In this document: piece after piece, positions 5,482 to 8,210 of the stretch
Position numbering within the stretch: position 1 is the stretch's first letter
Layout of the letters: each line of letters starts with the position of its first letter
From: Microbacteriaceae bacterium UBA963
GTDB taxonomy: Bacteria > Actinomycetota > Actinomycetes > Actinomycetales > Microbacteriaceae
Reading direction: 5' to 3'
NCBI GenBank assembly: GCA_002292955.1
Contig: DBCH01000097.1
Location: forward strand, 6,102-14,311
Length of the DNA: 8,210 bases
Notes under the pieces: model-generated
Database searches by the model: none
What the model was told of the DNA's origin: nothing
The model's input: the letters and a program-made list of their open reading frames with translations, nothing else
Position numbers and translations under genes: made by a program

Positions 5482-7155
5482 TTAGTTTCCCGCGCCCGAC
5501 GTTTCGTCGAGGGACGAGTCGCGCTGCACGTGCATGAGGAACTCCACGTTCGTGGGAGTGTCGCCGAGCTTGCCCAGCACGTACTCGAGTGCGGCGCGTG
5601 GTCCACGGGCGGCAAGTCCACGACGAAGCTTCCACGTGAGCGCGACCTCGTCGCCACCCAACAGCAGATCCTCGCGTCGGGTTCCCGACGCCGTCACGTC
5701 AACGGCCGGGAAGATACGCTGGTCGGCAATCAGGCGTGAAAGGCGCAGTTCGAGGTTGGCGTTGTCGACAAACTCATCGAGAATGGCGCTGTCGACGGCC
5801 GAACCCGTCTCGGTCACCACCGAAGCGATGACGGTGAGCGAACCCCCGTTTTCGATGTTGCGTGCGGCGCCAAAGAATTTCTTGGCGGGGTAAAGCGCGG
5901 CCGCATCGACACCGGTGTGACCACCGCGAGCCGAAGATGCAGACGACACCGCGTAGGCGCGACCCAGAGCCGTGAGCGAGTCGAGTAAAAGCACAACGTC
6001 CTGGCCCAGCTCGACGAGGCGCTTGGCGCGCTCCACGGCGAGCTCGGCAACCATGGTGTGGTCCTCGGCGGGGCGGTCAAACGTTGAGGCAATGACCTCG
6101 CCCTTGACCGTGCGTTCGGCCTCGGTGACCTCTTCGGGTCGGGCATCAATCAGAACCACCATGACGTGAACCTCGGGGTTGTTGATCGACACGGCTTCGG
6201 CAATCTGCAGAAGAACTGCCGACTTACCCGAAGCAGGACCGCCGGCAACGAGACCGCGCTGTCCCTTACCCACGGGGGCAATCACGTCGATCAATCGGCC
6301 GGTGAGGCGGTCCGAGGTGGTTTCGAGCCGCAAACGCTCCTGCGGGGAGAGCGGAACGAGCGAGGCAAAATCGTCGCGCGTGGCGGCCTCTTCTTGCGAT
6401 TGGCCGTTGATGCTGTCGATACGAACGAGCGCATTGAACTTCTGGCGGCCGAAGTTCTCACCCTCACGGGGCTGCTTAATCGAACCCACAATGGCATCAC
6501 CACGACGCAGGTTGTATTTCTTCACCTGCCCCAGAGAGACGTAGACATCGTTTGCGCCGGGCAGGTAGCCCGCAGTGCGAACGAACGCGTAGTTCTCGAG
6601 AACATCGAGGATTCCGCCAATGGGAAGCAACACGTCGTCCTCGAGGATTTCTGGTTCAATCTCCTCGCTCAGGCCGCGACCGCGACGACGATCACGCTGA
6701 CGATTGCGGTTGGAGCGATCGCCTGCGGAGCCATCGGCGTCCGCGTCACCATCAGCGCTCGAGCCATTCTGATTGCCATTTGTGTTGCGGCTACGGCTAC
6801 GGCTACGGCTACGCGCGGGACGCTCGGCGGTACCAGCGGAGTCACCATCAGTTGACGACGCCTCGGACTCAGCACTCGAGGCTGTGGACTTTCTGCTCGA
6901 CGACGTCTCGGTGGGCGCATCGGTGGCGCCCTCGGCCTCGGCCTTCTTGCCGCGGCCCCGACGTGGAGCCGCGGTGGGCTCGCTCGCGTCAGATGATCGG
7001 TTCGACTCCGAGCCCGTTACGGTTGCGGATGCCGTTACGGCCTCCGCTGTTGCCAGTGGCTCGGTGGTCGTGGCGCGGCGGGGCGCACGACGACGCGGTG
7101 CTTTTTCTTCGGTGCCAGCAGAATCAGCGGCACTGTTTTCGGTTGTGTCAGACAC
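5482..7155 (-). CDS. rho: Transcription termination factor Rho with divergent catalytic and RNA-loop residues
   Basis: Rho is a hexameric RNA-dependent ATPase that unwinds RNA to end transcription. The 557-residue protein starts at GTG 7155 behind AAGGAG (7166-7161, 5 nt spacing). Residues 1-160 are a disordered Ser/Arg/Asp/Ala-rich extension typical of actinobacterial Rho, including RSRSRSRSR (116-124). The cold-shock-like RNA-binding domain is at about 172-250 (NYAFVRTAGYLPGANDVYVS), and the RecA-like motor follows. The motor is odd. The usual APPKAGKT P-loop is GGPASGKS (305-312). DERPEEVT is DARPEEVT, so the catalytic Glu (E. coli E211) is A338. LDSITRL is LDSLTAL (391-397). The Q-loop is SARGGHTGVD (408-417) and the R-loop region TGSAVD (450-455) lacks the lysine. 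FKGTGN is FVDNAN (462-467). Surrounding blocks such as FFGAARNIENGGSLT and the arginine-valve region DQRIFPAVDV are normal. prfA follows after one base. Family certain; motor activity in doubt. Confidence 0.95.
   Translation of the reverse strand: MSDTTENSAADSAGTEEKAPRRRAPRRATTTEPLATAEAVTASATVTGSESNRSSDASEPTAAPRRGRGKKAEAEGATDAPTETSSSRKSTASSAESEASSTDGDSAGTAERPARSRSRSRSRNTNGNQNGSSADGDADADGSAGDRSNRNRQRDRRRGRGLSEEIEPEILEDDVLLPIGGILDVLENYAFVRTAGYLPGANDVYVSLGQVKKYNLRRGDAIVGSIKQPREGENFGRQKFNALVRIDSINGQSQEEAATRDDFASLVPLSPQERLRLETTSDRLTGRLIDVIAPVGKGQRGLVAGGPASGKSAVLLQIAEAVSINNPEVHVMVVLIDARPEEVTEAERTVKGEVIASTFDRPAEDHTMVAELAVERAKRLVELGQDVVLLLDSLTALGRAYAVSSASSARGGHTGVDAAALYPAKKFFGAARNIENGGSLTVIASVVTETGSAVDSAILDEFVDNANLELRLSRLIADQRIFPAVDVTASGTRREDLLLGGDEVALTWKLRRGLAARGPRAALEYVLGKLGDTPTNVEFLMHVQRDSSLDETSGAGN
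6788..6813. repeat. Hexanucleotide tandem repeat inside rho
   Basis: Four perfect copies of CGGCTA plus two further bases run in tandem within the disordered N-terminal extension of Rho, where the minus strand encodes alternating Arg-Ser. Gain or loss of units would stay in frame and only change the RS dipeptide number, so the tract could vary in length between strains. It may equally be a product of codon choice in a low-complexity protein segment. Confidence 0.8.
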
Positions 7156-7303
7156 AGGTACTCCTTAGTGGTTTGTCCGCACTTACCCACGCCACACGCA
7201 AACGACCCTTGAGGACCGGCGTAATGGGGGAAATGCGAGGGAGACAGAGAAACGAGGTTTCCCTGAGGAATCAGGTGGGCCAACCTCATGGTCGGCGCAA
7301 CCT
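7156..7303 (-). promoter_or_regulatory. rho mRNA leader with hairpin and C-rich, G-poor tract
   Basis: About 150 nt separate the proposed rho promoter from the rho GTG, with no recognised gene. On the minus strand the leader first holds a two-part stem: GAGGTT (7254-7259) pairs with AACCTC (7282-7287) around an inner stem CCTGA (7262-7266) and TCAGG (7271-7275). It is followed by a pyrimidine tract (7257 down to 7221) with 17 C and only 3 G in 37 nt. C-rich, G-poor RNA is the hallmark of Rho utilisation sites, and rho is autoregulated through its leader in E. coli. Autoregulation here is inference. Confidence 0.4.
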
Positions 7304-7307
7304 CCCC

Positions 7308-7343
7308 CCAGCCTAACAGGTTGGGCGCACGTTGTTAGGCTGG
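7308..7343. promoter_or_regulatory. Perfect 11-bp palindrome, probable divergent -10 promoters for rho and the plus-strand glycosyltransferase
   Basis: The arms 7308-7318 and 7333-7343 are exact inverted copies around a 14-nt spacer. Each arm reads TGTTAGGCTGG outward, which contains an extended -10 of the form TGn followed by TAGGCT, fitting the TANNNT consensus of actinobacterial housekeeping promoters. The right arm points to the glycosyltransferase at 7365 (ribosome binding site AAAGGAG at 7349-7355), the left arm to rho. The alternative is an operator for a dimeric regulator, or a hairpin in one of the messages. No good -35 boxes are seen. Confidence 0.45.
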
Positions 7344-7364
7344 CACCCAAAGGAGTGCTCTCGC

Positions 7365-8210
7365 GTGACCACAGTAAAACCGTCTCGAACATCCGCCGCA
7401 CGGCCGGCCGATGTCGGAATCGTGACCGTGAGCTACAACTCCAGCGATCAGGTGCGCACTTTTTTGCCCGGCGCCGTTGCGTCGCTCCGGACACCTGCCC
7501 ACGTGGTCGTTGCCGACAATGATTCGGCCGATATCGGGAAAACGCAGCGCCTCGCCAAAAAGTGCGGAGCCCAGGTTGTTCGCCTCGACCGCAATGCTGG
7601 CTACGGGGCAGCCGCCAACGCCGGAGTCGCTGCCCTGCCCCCAGCGTGCAGCGTCGTGCTGATTAGTAATCCGGACGTCACGCTGTCGACCGAAACGGTC
7701 TCGCGGTTGCGCGATGCACTTTTCTCTGACCCCGTAATTGGCATCGTTGGCCCGCGTATTCTCAATGCCGATGGCAGCACTTACCCCTCGGCGCGGGCCA
7801 TTCCCTCGATTCGCACGGGTGCCGGTCATGCGCTTTTTTCGCGCGTCTGGCCCCGCAATCCATGGACCCGCAGATACCACTCGGACGCTTTTCGGAGTGA
7901 GGCCAACACCGACGCGGGGTGGCTGTCGGGCGCCTGCCTGATGCTGCGGCGCTCCACCTTCGAGGAGCTCGGCGGATTCAACGAACGCTACTTCATGTAT
8001 TTCGAAGATGTCGATCTCGGTTATCGGGCGGGTCAACGCGGACTGCGCAACGTCTACGTTCCCGGCGCCGTCGTGACGCACGTGGGCGGCGAAACCACAC
8101 GAGTAAACAAGCGCACCATGCTGGCCGCGCACCATGACAGCGCCAAGAAGTTCATCGCCACCAAGTACGCCGGTCCCGCTTGGGCGCCGGTGCGGGTCGT
8201 CCTGCGCATC
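7365..8210 (+). CDS. GT2-family glycosyltransferase, WbbL-like rhamnosyltransferase, 3' end outside the window
   Basis: The enzyme resembles actinobacterial WbbL-type enzymes, which add rhamnose from dTDP-rhamnose to a GlcNAc-pyrophosphate-polyprenol lipid during cell-wall glycan linker or polysaccharide assembly, on the inner face of the membrane. The start is GTG 7365 behind AAAGGAG (7349-7355, 9 nt spacing). The 282 codons in the window are open to the right edge. Motifs are IVTVSYNSSDQV (19-30), VVADNDS (48-54), LDRNAGYGAAANAG (74-87), the DXD-like SNPDV (101-105), GWLSGACLMLRR (185-196), the catalytic-base segment GGFNERYFMYFEDVDLGYR (203-221) with E214 and D215, and THVGGE (238-243). 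It is divergently transcribed from rho and shares the palindromic promoter region with it. The GT2 assignment is firm; donor and acceptor are inferred from family resemblance only, so no gene symbol is given. Confidence 0.88.
   Translation, partial: MTTVKPSRTSAARPADVGIVTVSYNSSDQVRTFLPGAVASLRTPAHVVVADNDSADIGKTQRLAKKCGAQVVRLDRNAGYGAAANAGVAALPPACSVVLISNPDVTLSTETVSRLRDALFSDPVIGIVGPRILNADGSTYPSARAIPSIRTGAGHALFSRVWPRNPWTRRYHSDAFRSEANTDAGWLSGACLMLRRSTFEELGGFNERYFMYFEDVDLGYRAGQRGLRNVYVPGAVVTHVGGETTRVNKRTMLAAHHDSAKKFIATKYAGPAWAPVRVVLRI

Noticed and set aside
4458..5657. A longer 399-residue version of RF1 starting at 5657
   Set aside because: The first 59 residues read through the end of rho in another frame and have no RF1 similarity. 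GTG 5480, one base after the rho stop, fits RF1 length and start.
6166..6855. 229-residue ORF antisense to rho
   Set aside because: Long antisense frames are common opposite high-GC genes. No ribosome binding site or family motif, and rho is clearly the coding strand.
7035..7289. 84-codon ORF over the rho leader and rho start, a possible leader peptide
   Set aside because: ATG 7289 has poorly spaced initiation signals, the frame runs far into rho as a shadow, and the peptide has no regulatory run of codons. Kept only as a weak alternative.
7335..8135. 266-residue minus-strand ORF opposite the WbbL-like gene
   Set aside because: The plus strand gives unmistakable GT2 motifs across the same bases; the minus frame has none.

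Overview
The window is high-GC bacterial DNA with densely packed genes and frequent GTG starts (cysK, prfA, rho, wecE and both glycosyltransferases). Rho carries a long disordered Arg/Ser/Asp-rich N-terminal extension, and short TANNNT-type -10 boxes can be seen. This points to an actinobacterium, most likely of the Microbacteriaceae type. The family assignment is inference; no rRNA or marker comparison was possible.

Layout. At 1-429 (minus) is the N-terminal half of prmC, the methyltransferase that modifies release factors; it needs a one-base frame correction near 178-181. After a 103-bp divergent gap come cysK and cysE (plus), the two steps of cysteine synthesis from serine. CysE meets a GT2 glycosyltransferase tail to tail, with a 4-bp overlap. 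From 7155 down to 2124 everything reads on the minus strand as one tight unit: rho, prfA (RF1), a wecE-type nucleotide-sugar aminotransferase, an unlisted 30-codon small ORF, and the GT2 gene. Gaps are 1, 4, 41 and 2 nt. At 7365 a second GT2 enzyme of rhamnosyltransferase (WbbL-like) type starts on the plus strand and runs off the window. It diverges from rho across a palindrome that looks like two back-to-back extended -10 promoters.

How the genes work together. The housekeeping core is termination: Rho for transcription, RF1 and its methylase PrmC for translation. The usual rho-prfA-prmC order is broken here by surface-glycan genes (amino-sugar aminotransferase plus GT2) and by cysK-cysE. 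A second glycan glycosyltransferase sits just upstream of rho, so glycan genes flank the termination genes on both sides.

Most unusual points. (1) Rho keeps its fold-defining blocks but has non-canonical residues at the P-loop, the catalytic-glutamate position, the Q-loop, the R-loop and the bicyclomycin-pocket positions. (2) prfA and prmC, partners in one pathway, each carry an apparent single-base insertion in a short G/C run, while the other genes are intact. Sequencing error is the simplest explanation for (2), but it should be tested. (3) A 30-codon ORF with a strong ribosome binding site lies in the operon. No mobile element, tRNA, rRNA, CRISPR array or classic intrinsic terminator was seen.
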